A stretch of 64,000 nucleotides of DNA from Shouchella sp047238345 (GCF_047238345.1 NZ_JBDFMQ010000001.1:2108001-2172000), one strand, 5' to 3'; positions 24,848-34,189 are shown, counted from the stretch's first letter. A program made the numbers and translations. The notes: generated by a model from the letters alone, not told the origin.

Positions 24848-26995
24848 TTATTGCTCTTGTTCAGATGTTGTTTCTTCTTCGCTTTTTTGGGCTTGCTCTT
24901 CTTTTTCACGCTGTTCTTTTACTAAGACTTTGCGAGATAGATTCACGCGCCCTTGATTATCCACTTCGGTAACACGAACTTCAAGCTCGTCACCTAGTTT
25001 AAGAACGTCCTCTACTTTGTTTACTCGTTCTTCGGAAATTTGCGAGATATGAAGCAATCCGTCTTTTCCTTTAAAGATCTCGAGGAATGCACCAAACTTT
25101 TCAATTCGTTTTACTTTACCTGTATACGTTTTGCCCACTTCAACTTCGCGAACAAGGTCTTCAATAATTTGCTTCGCTTTCGCATTCATTGTGGCATCAA
25201 GTGAAGAAATGTACACTGTACCATCTTGTTCAATGTCAATTTTAACATTGGTTTCTTCGATGATCTTATTAATGACTTTCCCACTTGGTCCAATTACATC
25301 ACGGATTTTATCTGGATTAATCGCTAACGTTAAGATTTTAGGTGCATATTCAGAAAGCTCTGTCCGAGGCTCATGAATTGCTGTAAGCATATTATCAAGA
25401 ATTTTCATTCGTCCTTGTTTTGCCTGCTCAAGCGCTTGTTCTAATACTTGACGGTTAATCCCAGAAATCTTGATGTCCATCTGTAAAGCCGTAATTCCTG
25501 TTGCTGTACCTGCAACTTTAAAGTCCATATCTCCAAGGGCATCTTCCATTCCTTGAATATCCGTTAAAACGGTCATATGGTCTCCCTGTTTTACAAGTCC
25601 CATCGCGATTCCTGCTACAGGCGCTTTAATCGGAACACCAGCGTCCATCATTGCAAGGGTGCTCGCACATATGCTTGCTTGAGACGTAGAGCCATTTGAT
25701 TCTAATACTTCAGATACGAGACGAATTGTATAAGGAAACTCTTGCTCTGAAGGAATTACTTGTTCAAGTGCTCGTTCCCCTAATGCACCGTGACCAATTT
25801 CTCGACGTCCTGGTGCGCGAATTGGACCTGTTTCTCCAACGCTAAACTGCGGGAAATTGTAATGGTGCATAAAGCGTTTAGTTTCTTCAATTCCTAGACC
25901 GTCCAAGATTTGGACATCACCTAGTGCCCCTAACGTACAAATGCTTAACGCCTGGGTTTGTCCACGTGTGAACAAGCCTGATCCATGGGTTCTAGGTAAC
26001 ATGTGAATCTGTGAATCAAGCGGACGAATTTCATCTGCACCACGACCATCAGGACGTACCTTATCGACCGTAATCAGACGACGCACTTCTTCCTTGACGA
26101 ACATTTGTAAGATCGCTTTAACTTCACTTACTTGAACGGTTTCGTCCTCTTCATAGTGCTCTACTTGCGCCTGAATCACTGCATCAATCGCTTCTTGACG
26201 CGCATGTTTTTCCTCTACTCGCACAGCTTCTTTCATTTGCGCTTCCACAGAACCTCTTAGCGTATTTTCGAGATCAGCATCAAACGTTTTTAGTTTAATC
26301 TCTCTCTTTTCTTTTCCACACGCTTCGATAATTTTTTCTTGGAAGGCAATCATTTCTTTGATATTTTCATGACCAGCTAGAATCGCTTCTAACATCACTT
26401 CTTCAGGTACTTCTTTTGCACCTGCTTCAACCATGTTAATCGCTTCTTTCGTTCCAGCAACCGTTAATTCAATATCACTTTCTGCTAGTTGTGCAGGCGT
26501 TGGGTTCATAATAAACTCACCGTCAACACGACCAACCGTTACACCAGCAATCGGTCCGTCAAACGGAATATCCGATACTGATAACGCTAGTGATGAACCA
26601 ATCATTGCCGCCATTTCCGACGATGCATTTTGATCCGAACTCATAACAATGCTAATTACTTGTACTTCGTTACGGAATCCATCAGGGAAAAGTGGGCGAA
26701 TGGGACGGTCAATCAAACGACTTGTTAAAATCGCTTGTTCACTTGGGCGTCCTTCTCGTTTAATAAATCCTCCAGGAATTTTTCCTGCTGCGTATAATCG
26801 CTCTTCATAATTGACCGTTAGTGGAAAGAATGGTAGATCTTTTGGCTCTTTCGAAGCGGTAGCTGTCGATAGAACTGCAGTCTCACCATAACGGACAAGA
26901 ACTGCACCATTTGCTTGTTTTGCGAGTTGACCAACTTCAACGGTAAACGTGCGCCCCGCCCAGTTGATTGTAAACTCGTGACGTTCTTGTTCCAT
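24848..26995 (-). CDS. pnp: Polyribonucleotide nucleotidyltransferase (PNPase)
   Basis: 3'-5' phosphorolytic exoribonuclease central to mRNA decay. 715 residues with the standard layout: RNase PH domain 1 (1-145), alpha-helical linker, RNase PH domain 2 (about 310-540, with FSVGETGPIRAPGRREIGHG), KH domain (about 555-620, IGPSGKVINKIIEE) and S1 domain (about 625-695, GKVKRIEKFGAFLEI). It ends with an acidic, Gln/Glu-rich tail. It follows the rpsO terminator and is flanked by its own terminator. Confidence 0.97.
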   Translation of the reverse strand: MEQERHEFTINWAGRTFTVEVGQLAKQANGAVLVRYGETAVLSTATASKEPKDLPFFPLTVNYEERLYAAGKIPGGFIKREGRPSEQAILTSRLIDRPIRPLFPDGFRNEVQVISIVMSSDQNASSEMAAMIGSSLALSVSDIPFDGPIAGVTVGRVDGEFIMNPTPAQLAESDIELTVAGTKEAINMVEAGAKEVPEEVMLEAILAGHENIKEMIAFQEKIIEACGKEKREIKLKTFDADLENTLRGSVEAQMKEAVRVEEKHARQEAIDAVIQAQVEHYEEDETVQVSEVKAILQMFVKEEVRRLITVDKVRPDGRGADEIRPLDSQIHMLPRTHGSGLFTRGQTQALSICTLGALGDVQILDGLGIEETKRFMHHYNFPQFSVGETGPIRAPGRREIGHGALGERALEQVIPSEQEFPYTIRLVSEVLESNGSTSQASICASTLAMMDAGVPIKAPVAGIAMGLVKQGDHMTVLTDIQGMEDALGDMDFKVAGTATGITALQMDIKISGINRQVLEQALEQAKQGRMKILDNMLTAIHEPRTELSEYAPKILTLAINPDKIRDVIGPSGKVINKIIEETNVKIDIEQDGTVYISSLDATMNAKAKQIIEDLVREVEVGKTYTGKVKRIEKFGAFLEIFKGKDGLLHISQISEERVNKVEDVLKLGDELEVRVTEVDNQGRVNLSRKVLVKEQREKEEQAQKSEEETTSEQEQ

Positions 26996-27122
26996 GTATG
27001 TGTACTCCTCTCGTACATCTAAAAAAGTCTCATTCTTTATTATGACCGAAACGGCGCAAGTTTAAAAGAGTGAATTACAACCGTTTCATTGTTTTTTAGA
27101 TTCATTCATATGTTCGCATGAA

Positions 27123-27153
27123 GAAAAAAGCGGGAGAACATCCCCCGCTTTTA
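27123..27153 (-). terminator. Intrinsic terminator after rpsO
   Basis: AAAGCGGG(G) pairs with (T)CCCGCTTT around a short loop and is followed by TTTTTTC on the minus strand, directly after the rpsO stop. Confidence 0.88.
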
Positions 27154-27159
27154 CAATCC

Positions 27160-27429
27160 TTATCGACGTAAGCCAAGCTTGTCAACTAAGTTACGGTAAC
27201 GCGTAACATCTTTTTTACGCAAGTAAGTTAACAAATTACGGCGTTGTCCAACCATTTTCAAAAGACCGCGACGTGAGTGGTGATCTTTTTTGTGTGTACG
27301 TAAATGATCGTTTAATGAATTAATTTGCTCAGTAAGAATTGCAACTTGAACCTCTGGAGAACCAGTGTCCGTATCATGTGTTTTGAATTCTGAAATTAGT
27401 TCATTTTTACGCTCTTGTGTTAAAGCCAT
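27160..27429 (-). CDS. rpsO: 30S ribosomal protein S15
   Basis: Primary 16S rRNA-binding protein of the 30S central domain. 89 residues from ATG at 27429 (MALTQERKNELISEFKTHDTD), the exact family length, with AAGGAGG upstream. The open frame to 27492 covers the leader and is not used. Conserved segments DTGSPEVQVAILTEQI and HHSRRGLLKMVGQRR are intact. A good sigma-A promoter and a stable leader hairpin precede it. Confidence 0.97.
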   Translation of the reverse strand: MALTQERKNELISEFKTHDTDTGSPEVQVAILTEQINSLNDHLRTHKKDHHSRRGLLKMVGQRRNLLTYLRKKDVTRYRNLVDKLGLRR

Positions 27430-27501
27430 TAGAGCCACCTCCTTATAATGTACCCCTTTTTCCGAGCAAACGTTGGTGAATCGTCTTGCCAAGAAGCGGG
27501 A

Positions 27502-27529
27502 TGTTCACTTGAATAACTTCAGTGAACAT
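27502..27529 (-). promoter_or_regulatory. Hairpin in the rpsO leader (possible S15 autoregulatory site)
   Basis: ATGTTCAC and GTGAACAT form an 8-bp perfect stem with a 12-14 base loop in the rpsO 5' leader, right after the -10. S15 is known to bind its own leader in Geobacillus and other bacteria, although the structures differ. The role here is inferred from position only. Confidence 0.4.
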
Positions 27530-27534
27530 TAGCT

Positions 27535-27563
27535 ATTATAGACGTTAATTTATAAAATTGCAA
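27535..27563 (-). promoter_or_regulatory. Sigma-A promoter of rpsO
   Basis: TTGCAA (27558-27563), a 17-base spacer, and a perfect TATAAT (27535-27540) on the minus strand, between ribF and rpsO. It gives rpsO independent transcription. Confidence 0.8.
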
Positions 27564-27568
27564 GTGCC

Positions 27569-28525
27569 TTACTGCGCATGTTTTTCGAGCCATTGGAGGC
27601 TTGTTTCTCGATCGCGTCCAAGTTGCGCTTTGATTTCGTCGATGCCATTAAATTTTTGTTCCGCGCGAATCCATTCTAGAAACTCCACTTCAACCATTTC
27701 TCCATAAATGTCTTCTGAAAAGTCAAAGAGATTCACTTCAACACTCGGTTCAGGTAAGTTGTCCACAAATGTTGGTTTATAGCCAACGTTCGCCATTCCA
27801 GTCCATTTTTTTCCTTTCACGTAAAACGCGACTACGTATACGCCTGTTTTTGGAATATGAAACCGTTCGGTAGTTGCCACATTAGCAGTCGGAAAACCTA
27901 ATAAGCGTCCCCGAGCATCTCCATGTACAACTTCCCCTTTCACTTTAAACGCGTAACCAAGCAGAGCTGACGCTTTCTGGACATCTCCTTGTTCAAGCTC
28001 TTCGCGGATTCGGGTAGAAGATATTTTCTCCTCTTCATCGACCACTTTGTTGATGATCGTATACGTGAAGCGATCTTTTGCATAGGTTCCAAGTTGCTCC
28101 ATTGTCCCTGCACCTTTTACGCCGTATGTAAAATCAAAACCTGCAACAACGTGATCCACTTGTAACGAAACAATAAAATCATCTACAAATTGTTCTGGTG
28201 TTAATTTAGAGAATGATGGTGTGAAACGAACGGCATAAATCCTGTCTATACCTAGCGCTTTTATCCTGTCAATCTTTGTTTCGAACGGGGTTAAATAACG
28301 CATCGGTTTTTCAGGATTGCCGAGTACTTCTTTTGGATGAGGAAAGAACGTCATAACCGCGCTTTCCACGCCTCTTTTCTTCGCTTCATCAATGGCGTGC
28401 TGAATTACGGTTTGATGCCCTTTATGCACTCCGTCGAAATAGCCAATGGCCATTACAGAGGGAGCGGCTTCTTTCATCCAACCTTGTTTGTCTGTATGAT
28501 CAAGATCAATCATTACTAGCTTCAA
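27569..28525 (-). CDS. ribF: Riboflavin kinase / FAD synthetase
   Basis: Bifunctional enzyme making FMN and FAD (called ribC in B. subtilis). 318 residues from TTG at 28525, which has GGAGGG 9 bases upstream right after the truB stop. An ATG four codons in (28513) is the alternative. The N-terminal adenylyltransferase domain has GYFDGVHKGHQ; the C-terminal kinase domain has GDARGRLLGFPTANV. The frame further upstream overlaps truB and is not used. Confidence 0.94.
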   Translation of the reverse strand: MKLVMIDLDHTDKQGWMKEAAPSVMAIGYFDGVHKGHQTVIQHAIDEAKKRGVESAVMTFFPHPKEVLGNPEKPMRYLTPFETKIDRIKALGIDRIYAVRFTPSFSKLTPEQFVDDFIVSLQVDHVVAGFDFTYGVKGAGTMEQLGTYAKDRFTYTIINKVVDEEEKISSTRIREELEQGDVQKASALLGYAFKVKGEVVHGDARGRLLGFPTANVATTERFHIPKTGVYVVAFYVKGKKWTGMANVGYKPTFVDNLPEPSVEVNLFDFSEDIYGEMVEVEFLEWIRAEQKFNGIDEIKAQLGRDRETSLQWLEKHAQ

Positions 28526-28538
28526 TTTCAAAACCCTC

Positions 28539-29456
28539 CTAAAGTCCTGCTGCCTGAGTGAAAAGCTTTTCTGGCTTAATCCAGCCTTCCTTTTTAGGGT
28601 GAGGTTGATATAAAGCAAGACACTCTCCCTTTTCATTATAAAATAAAAAGCGCTCCGCTCCAAAACTTTGATCTTCATTGTTTATAACCGCACCATTTTT
28701 AATACGTGCTTCAAGCTCTTGATTTGCTACTTTGCGAGGAAATTGACTTAATGCATGTTCGAGTGCATAAAGCTTGTCATAACGTTCTTCTAACGTCATC
28801 TCTTCCAACGCTTCAAATGTTACCGTATGACTGGCTTCAAAGGAACCTGATGCGACCCTCGTAAGTGACGACATATGCGCTGGAAAACCAAGACGCGCGC
28901 CGATGTCTACAGCCAACGTTCGAATGTACGTCCCTTTGCTACACCGAACAGTAAACGAAAATAGTTGTTGACCATCAGAAGCCTTTGCCACATTCGTCAA
29001 CGTTATTTCGTGAATCGTCACTTCTCGAGTAGGACGCTCCACTTCAATCCCTTTTCGTGCATATTCATAAAGTCTTCTTCCATTCACTTTGACAGCTGAA
29101 TAATACGGCGGTGTTTGTTGAATTGCCCCTTTAAATTCGTTCATTACTGCTTCCAGATCAGCTTGTGGAATCGTTTGCGACACTGCTCGAGTCTCCACAA
29201 CCTCTCCGTGGGCATCTTCCGTTGTCGTTGAAAAGCCAATCGTTACTTCGCCTATGTATGTTTTATCAAAATCGGACATATACTCCGCTACTTTTGTAGC
29301 TCGCCCAATGCAAATTGGCAGTACGCCATCTACTTCAGGATCAAGGGTTCCTGTGTGACCGACTTTTTTTGTTTTAAATAAACGGCGAATGCGATTTACA
29401 CAGTCATGGGAGGTCATGCCTCTTGGTTTATATAAAGCTAAAATCCCTGAATCCAT
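28539..29456 (-). CDS. truB: tRNA pseudouridine(55) synthase
   Basis: Isomerises U55 in the T-loop of tRNAs. 305 residues from ATG at 29456 (MDSGILALYKPRGMTSHDCV). The catalytic Asp39 lies in GHTGTLDPEVDGVLP. The C-terminal part carries a PUA-like extension. The reading frame is open for 23 more codons, but these overlap the terminator behind rbfA. ribF follows after 13 bases. Confidence 0.95.
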   Translation of the reverse strand: MDSGILALYKPRGMTSHDCVNRIRRLFKTKKVGHTGTLDPEVDGVLPICIGRATKVAEYMSDFDKTYIGEVTIGFSTTTEDAHGEVVETRAVSQTIPQADLEAVMNEFKGAIQQTPPYYSAVKVNGRRLYEYARKGIEVERPTREVTIHEITLTNVAKASDGQQLFSFTVRCSKGTYIRTLAVDIGARLGFPAHMSSLTRVASGSFEASHTVTFEALEEMTLEERYDKLYALEHALSQFPRKVANQELEARIKNGAVINNEDQSFGAERFLFYNEKGECLALYQPHPKKEGWIKPEKLFTQAAGL

Positions 29457-29487
29457 ACGTGCCCATTCCTTTCCTACAGTCTTCATA

Positions 29488-29524
29488 ACAAAAATAGGGG
29501 ATAGCAACTGAATTGCCATCCCCA
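29488..29524 (-). terminator. Intrinsic terminator between rbfA and truB
   Basis: GGGGATGGCAA / TTGCTATCCCC (one mismatch) followed by TATTTTTG on the minus strand, starting right after the rbfA stop. It would attenuate transcription inside the nusA-infB-truB string. Confidence 0.75.
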
Positions 29525-29530
29525 CATTTT

Positions 29531-29887
29531 TTACTGATTTTCATTATCGCTTTTTACTTCTCGTAAAAGCGATTCAATTCGATTGCCGTATTGAATCGAC
29601 TCATCAATTGAAAAACTAAGTTCTGGGGTTTTTCGAAGACGAATTCTCTTTCCGATTTCAGAGCGAATAAAACCTTTCGCCTTTTCTAAACCAGCAAGGG
29701 TTGCTTTTTGTTCTTCATCGTCACCAAGTACAGTAATAAATGCTGTCGCTTGTTGTAAGTCTCCCGTTACATCGACACCTGTCACAGTAACAAATTTTAC
29801 TCGAGGATCTTTAATTTCACGTAGAAGAATATCACTAAGTTCTTTTTTCATTTGTTCGCCGACTCGTTCAGCACGATTGTTCGCCAT
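29531..29887 (-). CDS. rbfA: Ribosome-binding factor A
   Basis: 30S maturation factor acting on the 5' end of 16S rRNA. 118 residues with the family start (MANNRAERVGEQMKKELSDIL) and KH-like core (DPRVKFVTVTGVDVTGDLQQA), and RIRLRKTPELSF near the end. It is followed by a terminator and preceded by a 110-base gap after ylxP. Confidence 0.95.
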   Translation of the reverse strand: MANNRAERVGEQMKKELSDILLREIKDPRVKFVTVTGVDVTGDLQQATAFITVLGDDEEQKATLAGLEKAKGFIRSEIGKRIRLRKTPELSFSIDESIQYGNRIESLLREVKSDNENQ

Positions 29888-29927
29888 GATCTACACCTCT
29901 ATCTCTCTGACTATAGACAACAATTCC

Positions 29928-29947
29928 GAACTACATGTCGGTAGTTC
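29928..29947 (-). other. Short stem-loop between ylxP and rbfA
   Basis: GAACTAC and GTAGTTC form a 7-bp perfect stem with a 6-base loop; a second small stem (CCCAT / ATGGG) lies nearby. There is no T-run, so it is not a terminator. It may be an mRNA processing or stability element in the operon. Confidence 0.4.
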
Positions 29948-29997
29948 TACTCTTGTTTTTCCTACCCATTTAATGGGATGCCCTTTTATTAAAAGGA

Positions 29998-30279
29998 TTA
30001 AACCCATTCCCAGTCTGTTTGTGTTCGCTCCACCTGATCGTGTTGGTCAATCAGATGGAGCGCTCTCTGTATTTCTGCTTCTAAGCTTTGTTTTGAAGAA
30101 TTAACGGCTGCAATCGTTAGCTCTGCTCGTTGCCATAAATGTTGATGATCAGTCTCAGCAACACTAACATTAAATCGCTGCCGCATTCTCGTTACAATGC
30201 TTTTTAATACAGACCGCTTTTCCTTCAACGACTGCGCCATAAAGATAAAACACTCACAACGGACAACCGCTACGTGCAT
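29998..30279 (-). CDS. ylxP: YlxP family protein (DUF503)
   Basis: 93 residues (MHVAVVRCECFIFMAQSLKEKRSVLK onward), typical of the DUF503 family located between infB and rbfA in Bacillota. A link to ribosome maturation is proposed from synteny; the biochemical function is unknown. The ATG overlaps the infB stop (TAATG). Confidence 0.9.
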   Translation of the reverse strand: MHVAVVRCECFIFMAQSLKEKRSVLKSIVTRMRQRFNVSVAETDHQHLWQRAELTIAAVNSSKQSLEAEIQRALHLIDQHDQVERTQTDWEWV

Positions 30280-32447
30280 TAGCGCTTAATTTCTTCCATG
30301 ACGTAAGCTTCAATAATGTCGCCTTCTTTAATGTCGTTGAATTTCTCAAGCGTAATTCCACACTCATAGCCTGCAGCCACTTCTTTAGCATCGTCTTTAA
30401 AACGTTTCAAGGCATTTAATTCACCTTCATACACGACAATGCCATCGCGAATTAAGCGAACAGATGAGTGACGGGTAATCTTTCCTTCTGTTACGTAAGA
30501 ACCAGCAATTGTACCGACTTTTGATACTTTGAACGTCGTACGGACTTCAACTTGCCCGATTACTTTTTCTTCAAATTCTGGGTCTAATGCACCCTTCATT
30601 GCTTGTTCAATCTCATCAATTGCGTTGTAAATAACACGGTGCAAGCGAATATCTACATTTTCAACTTCCGCAACGCGCTTAGCGTTCACATCCGGACGAA
30701 CGTTAAAGCCGATAACAATCGCGTTTGATGCAGAAGCAAGAATGATATCAGACTCCGTAATAGCACCAGCACCTGTGTGTATAATGTTCACTTTCACACC
30801 GGCTACGTCAATTTTTTCAAGAGAGCCTCTCATCGCTTCAACAGAACCTTGTACGTCCGCTTTAATGATGACGTTGATATCTTTAATATCGCCTTGCTGG
30901 ATTTGATTAAAGAGATCATCAAGACTTACTTTTGACGTTTCAGAAAGGTTTTGCTCACGATAACGTGCCATTAATCCTTCTCCAACTTGACGCGCTTTCT
31001 TCTCATCTTTAAACGCTTGGAAGCGATCTCCCGCTTGAGGGACATCATTCAGCCCAGTAATTTCAACTGGTGTAGAAGGTCCAACCGTTTTAACGCGGCG
31101 GCCAAGATCGTTAACTAGGGCACGTACGCGACCGAATGTGCTTCCTACAACGACTGCATCCCCTACGTTAAGCGTTCCGCTTTGCACGAGCAGGGTTGCA
31201 ACTGGTCCTCTCCCTTTGTCTAGCTGTGCTTCAACCACTGTACCTGTTGCAAGTTTTTCTGGATTTGCTTTTAATTCCTCTACTTCAGATACAAGTAGAA
31301 TCATTTCAATTAGCTCATCAATTCCGTCTCCATTTAATGCAGATACATTAACAAAAATTGTTTCTCCGCCCCATGCTTCTGGAACAAGTTCAAATTCTGT
31401 TAACTCTTGCATGACCCGGTCAGGGTTTGCAGCTTCTTTATCCATTTTGTTCACAGCAATAATAATTGGTACTTCTGCTGCTTTCGCATGGCTAATCGCT
31501 TCTTTGGTTTGTGGCATAACGCCATCGTCCGCAGCCACAACAATAATCGCAATATCCGTAACTTGCGCACCTCGTGCACGCATCGTTGTGAACGCGGCGT
31601 GACCTGGTGTATCAAGGAAGGTAATTTTCTTGTCGTTCTGCTCAATTTGATAGGCACCAATATGCTGCGTAATGCCACCGGCTTCTCCAGCCGTTACTTT
31701 TGTGTTACGGATTGAATCAAGAAGCGTCGTTTTCCCGTGGTCAACGTGACCCATAATGGTTACAACAGGCGGTCGTTCTTGAAGTTCTTCTTCTTTATCC
31801 TCACTGTCGTACAGCTCAATATCAAGCTCATCCACAAACACTTCTTCTTCTACAGCAACACCATAGTCAGCAGCAAGAAGTTCAATTGTATCTTTATCTA
31901 GCTCTTGGTTGATTGTTGCCATGACACCAAGCTTCATTAATTTCTTAATAAGCTCAGACGCTTCACGGTGTAGCTTCGCAGCAAGTTCACTCACTGATAA
32001 GCTACCAGAGATCATAATTTTCTCAGGTAAAGGCATTTGCTGGTGGTTCGGACGATTTTGTGGTCCGCCACGTTTCTTTCCTCGCCCTTGATGACGACGA
32101 TTGTTGTTCCCTGGTCTACCTTGATTGCGGTTTCCTGGTCCTCCGCCTGGACGGTTCCCTTGATTACGGTTTGGCTGGTTGCGATTTGCGCTACCTTGAC
32201 TAGCATTTCCTTGTTGTCCTGCGGGTTTCTTATCTTTCGGTCGATCATCTGTTTTTTTATTCATACGGTTTTGATCTCCATTTCCTCCAGAAGCCTGTAC
32301 TTGTTGATTGGCTTTCTTTAATGTCTCCTCTTCCACAGTCGACATATGGTTTGACACGTTTTCACCCATGGCTTTAAGTTTTTCAATCAGTTGTTTGCTT
32401 TGAACTTGATTTGCTTTTGCGTATTCATGAATTCGCATTTTTGACAT
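30279..32447 (-). CDS. infB: Translation initiation factor IF-2
   Basis: GTPase that places initiator fMet-tRNA on the 30S subunit. 722 residues from ATG at 32447 (GGAGG 7 bases upstream; an ATG two codons earlier is too close to the site). It has an IF2-N domain at 1-50, an Asn/Gly/Arg/Gln-rich low-complexity linker about 60-140, a second IF2-N repeat, and a GTPase with GHVDHGKT and NKMDK, then C-terminal beta and C2 domains. It sits in the nusA-ylxR-ylxQ-infB string. Confidence 0.97.
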   Translation of the reverse strand: MSKMRIHEYAKANQVQSKQLIEKLKAMGENVSNHMSTVEEETLKKANQQVQASGGNGDQNRMNKKTDDRPKDKKPAGQQGNASQGSANRNQPNRNQGNRPGGGPGNRNQGRPGNNNRRHQGRGKKRGGPQNRPNHQQMPLPEKIMISGSLSVSELAAKLHREASELIKKLMKLGVMATINQELDKDTIELLAADYGVAVEEEVFVDELDIELYDSEDKEEELQERPPVVTIMGHVDHGKTTLLDSIRNTKVTAGEAGGITQHIGAYQIEQNDKKITFLDTPGHAAFTTMRARGAQVTDIAIIVVAADDGVMPQTKEAISHAKAAEVPIIIAVNKMDKEAANPDRVMQELTEFELVPEAWGGETIFVNVSALNGDGIDELIEMILLVSEVEELKANPEKLATGTVVEAQLDKGRGPVATLLVQSGTLNVGDAVVVGSTFGRVRALVNDLGRRVKTVGPSTPVEITGLNDVPQAGDRFQAFKDEKKARQVGEGLMARYREQNLSETSKVSLDDLFNQIQQGDIKDINVIIKADVQGSVEAMRGSLEKIDVAGVKVNIIHTGAGAITESDIILASASNAIVIGFNVRPDVNAKRVAEVENVDIRLHRVIYNAIDEIEQAMKGALDPEFEEKVIGQVEVRTTFKVSKVGTIAGSYVTEGKITRHSSVRLIRDGIVVYEGELNALKRFKDDAKEVAAGYECGITLEKFNDIKEGDIIEAYVMEEIKR

Positions 32448-32460
32448 ATACATACCTCCA

Positions 32461-32769
32461 TTATTGGTTCAGTAATGCAGCAATTTTCTTAGCAAACCCT
32501 TTACTTCGAATACCTATAACGACACGTGCTTCTTTTCCAATCGCTGACCCGAGTTCATAGCGGTCATTTGGTGAATAAACTGGAATGTTGTAGTAGCTAC
32601 ATTTATCTCGTACTTTTTTTTCAGTGTTCGCACTTGCATCATTTGCTAGTAATACAATGGCCACATTGCCTTTGCGAACAGCTTCTAACGTAAGCTCTTC
32701 CCCTGTCACAAGCTCTCCTGCACGCATGCAAAGTCCGAGTGTAGATAAATATCGTTGGTTTGGGTTCAT
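32461..32769 (-). CDS. ylxQ: L7Ae-family ribosomal protein-like YlxQ
   Basis: 102 residues of the L7Ae/L30e/S12e/Gadd45 fold (RYLSTLGLCMRAGELVTGEE, IVLLANDASANTEKKV). In B. subtilis it is called RplGA or YlxQ and binds K-turn RNA. It overlaps ylxR by four bases (ATGA) and precedes infB by 13 bases. Confidence 0.92.
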   Translation of the reverse strand: MNPNQRYLSTLGLCMRAGELVTGEELTLEAVRKGNVAIVLLANDASANTEKKVRDKCSYYNIPVYSPNDRYELGSAIGKEARVVIGIRSKGFAKKIAALLNQ

Positions 32770-33041
32770 TTCTTTTTAACCTTTTTTAAATCGGCTAAAA
32801 GCTGATCGTACACTTCAGCCGACACTTTCACTTGTAAGTGTCGTGTCAAACTATCTCTTTTTTTCGCCATCTCAAATACGTCTTCATTGTGTGATAGGTA
32901 GGCTCCACGACCGTTTTTCTTACCAGTCGGATCAAGCTCTACAGTTCCTTCAGGTGTTCGAACAATTCGAATCAGTTCACCTTTAGGTTTCATTTCGTTT
33001 GTGACGATACATTTTCTAAGCGGTATTTTCCGTTGCTTCAT
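32766..33041 (-). CDS. ylxR: YlxR/RnpM RNA-binding protein
   Basis: 91 residues from ATG at 33041, since the ATG at 33047 touches the GGGAG site. Family motifs are RKCIVTNEMKPKGELIRIVR and GRGAYLSH. Recent work in B. subtilis names it RnpM, an RNase P modulator. It lies between nusA and ylxQ. Confidence 0.92.
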   Translation of the reverse strand: MKQRKIPLRKCIVTNEMKPKGELIRIVRTPEGTVELDPTGKKNGRGAYLSHNEDVFEMAKKRDSLTRHLQVKVSAEVYDQLLADLKKVKKK

Positions 33042-33055
33042 CGACATCTCCCGCC

Positions 33056-34162
33056 TTACTTAAGTTCATCCAATTCTTCTTCTAGAAGAACGTCAGTCAA
33101 TTCCTCATCACCATCCAGCAAGCCAAGTTCTCTTGCTTCTGTTTCGTTCTTAATATCAATTTTCCAACCGGTTAATTTTGCCGCTAAACGTGCGTTTTGC
33201 CCGCGCTTTCCGATTGCTAAAGAGAGTTGATAATCTGGAACAATCACTTGAGTCATTTTCTCATCTTCGTTTACATTTACACGCATGACTTTTGCCGGAC
33301 TAAGCGCATTTGCAATATAGACAACTGGATCTTCAGACCATTGGACAATGTCAATTTTTTCGCCTTTTAATTCATCCACAATGGTTTGCACCCGTTGCCC
33401 TCTTTGACCAACACATGCACCAACAGAGTCCACTTCAGGATTCTCAGAATGAACCGCAATCTTAGAGCGATCGCCAGCTTCTCTCGAAACAGATTTAATT
33501 TCAACCGTTCCATCATAAATTTCCGGTACTTCAAGCTCAAATAATCGTTTTAATAAACCTGGGTGCGTCCGGGAAATTAAAATTTGTGGGCCTTTTGTTG
33601 TTTTTTCGACTTTTGTAATATACGCTTTAATGCGGTCGTTGTGTCGATACACTTCATTTGGCATTTGTTCTGTTAGCGGCAGTAGCGCTTCTACTTTTCC
33701 GAGGTCAACATAAATAAAACGGTGATCTTGTCTTTGAACAATTCCGTTCATAATATCTTCTTCACGATCAATAAAATCTGAATAAATAATGCCACGCTCG
33801 GCTTCACGCACACGTTGTGTTACAACTTGTTTTGCCGTTTGTGCTGCGATTCGCCCAAAGTCTTTTGGTGTCACTTCAATTTCTACAACATCATCCACTT
33901 CATAGTTTGGATTGATGACCTGTGCTTCATCTTCTGATATTTCAAGCCGTTTATCAAACACTTCTTCAACAACAACTTTTCGCGCAAATACGCGAATACT
34001 GCCGTTCGTGCGATTGACGTCAACACGAACGTTTTGTGCTTGACCGAAATTTCGCTTATAACCAGAAATTAGTGCCGCTTCAATGGCTTCAATGATGACT
34101 TCTTTTTTTATCCCTTTGTCAGCTTCAAGGGTTGTTAAAGCTTCCATAAATTCACTATTCAT
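33056..34162 (-). CDS. nusA: Transcription termination/antitermination protein NusA
   Basis: Binds RNA polymerase and nascent RNA and modulates pausing and termination. 368 residues from ATG at 34162 with GGAGGTG upstream (the 9-codon longer frame has no better site). It has an N-terminal RNAP-binding domain (1-130), S1 (about 135-200) and two KH domains (VGACVGQRGQRVQ and LAIGKRGQNARLAAKL). An acidic C-terminus follows and there are no proteobacterial AR repeats, as normal for Bacillota. Confidence 0.96.
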   Translation of the reverse strand: MNSEFMEALTTLEADKGIKKEVIIEAIEAALISGYKRNFGQAQNVRVDVNRTNGSIRVFARKVVVEEVFDKRLEISEDEAQVINPNYEVDDVVEIEVTPKDFGRIAAQTAKQVVTQRVREAERGIIYSDFIDREEDIMNGIVQRQDHRFIYVDLGKVEALLPLTEQMPNEVYRHNDRIKAYITKVEKTTKGPQILISRTHPGLLKRLFELEVPEIYDGTVEIKSVSREAGDRSKIAVHSENPEVDSVGACVGQRGQRVQTIVDELKGEKIDIVQWSEDPVVYIANALSPAKVMRVNVNEDEKMTQVIVPDYQLSLAIGKRGQNARLAAKLTGWKIDIKNETEARELGLLDGDEELTDVLLEEELDELK

Positions 34163-34189
34163 GGATAGCACCTCCTTCATTTTCTTCAC

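Noticed and set aside
31138..31602. 154-codon plus-strand frame antisense to infB
   Set aside because: A shadow of the IF-2 GTPase domain; composition (Ser/Thr/Ala) is that of an antisense frame.
32100..32270. Repeat-rich DNA in infB as a tandem repeat element
   Set aside because: It encodes the Asn/Arg/Gly/Gln-rich linker normal for Bacillus IF-2, with no exact DNA repeats.
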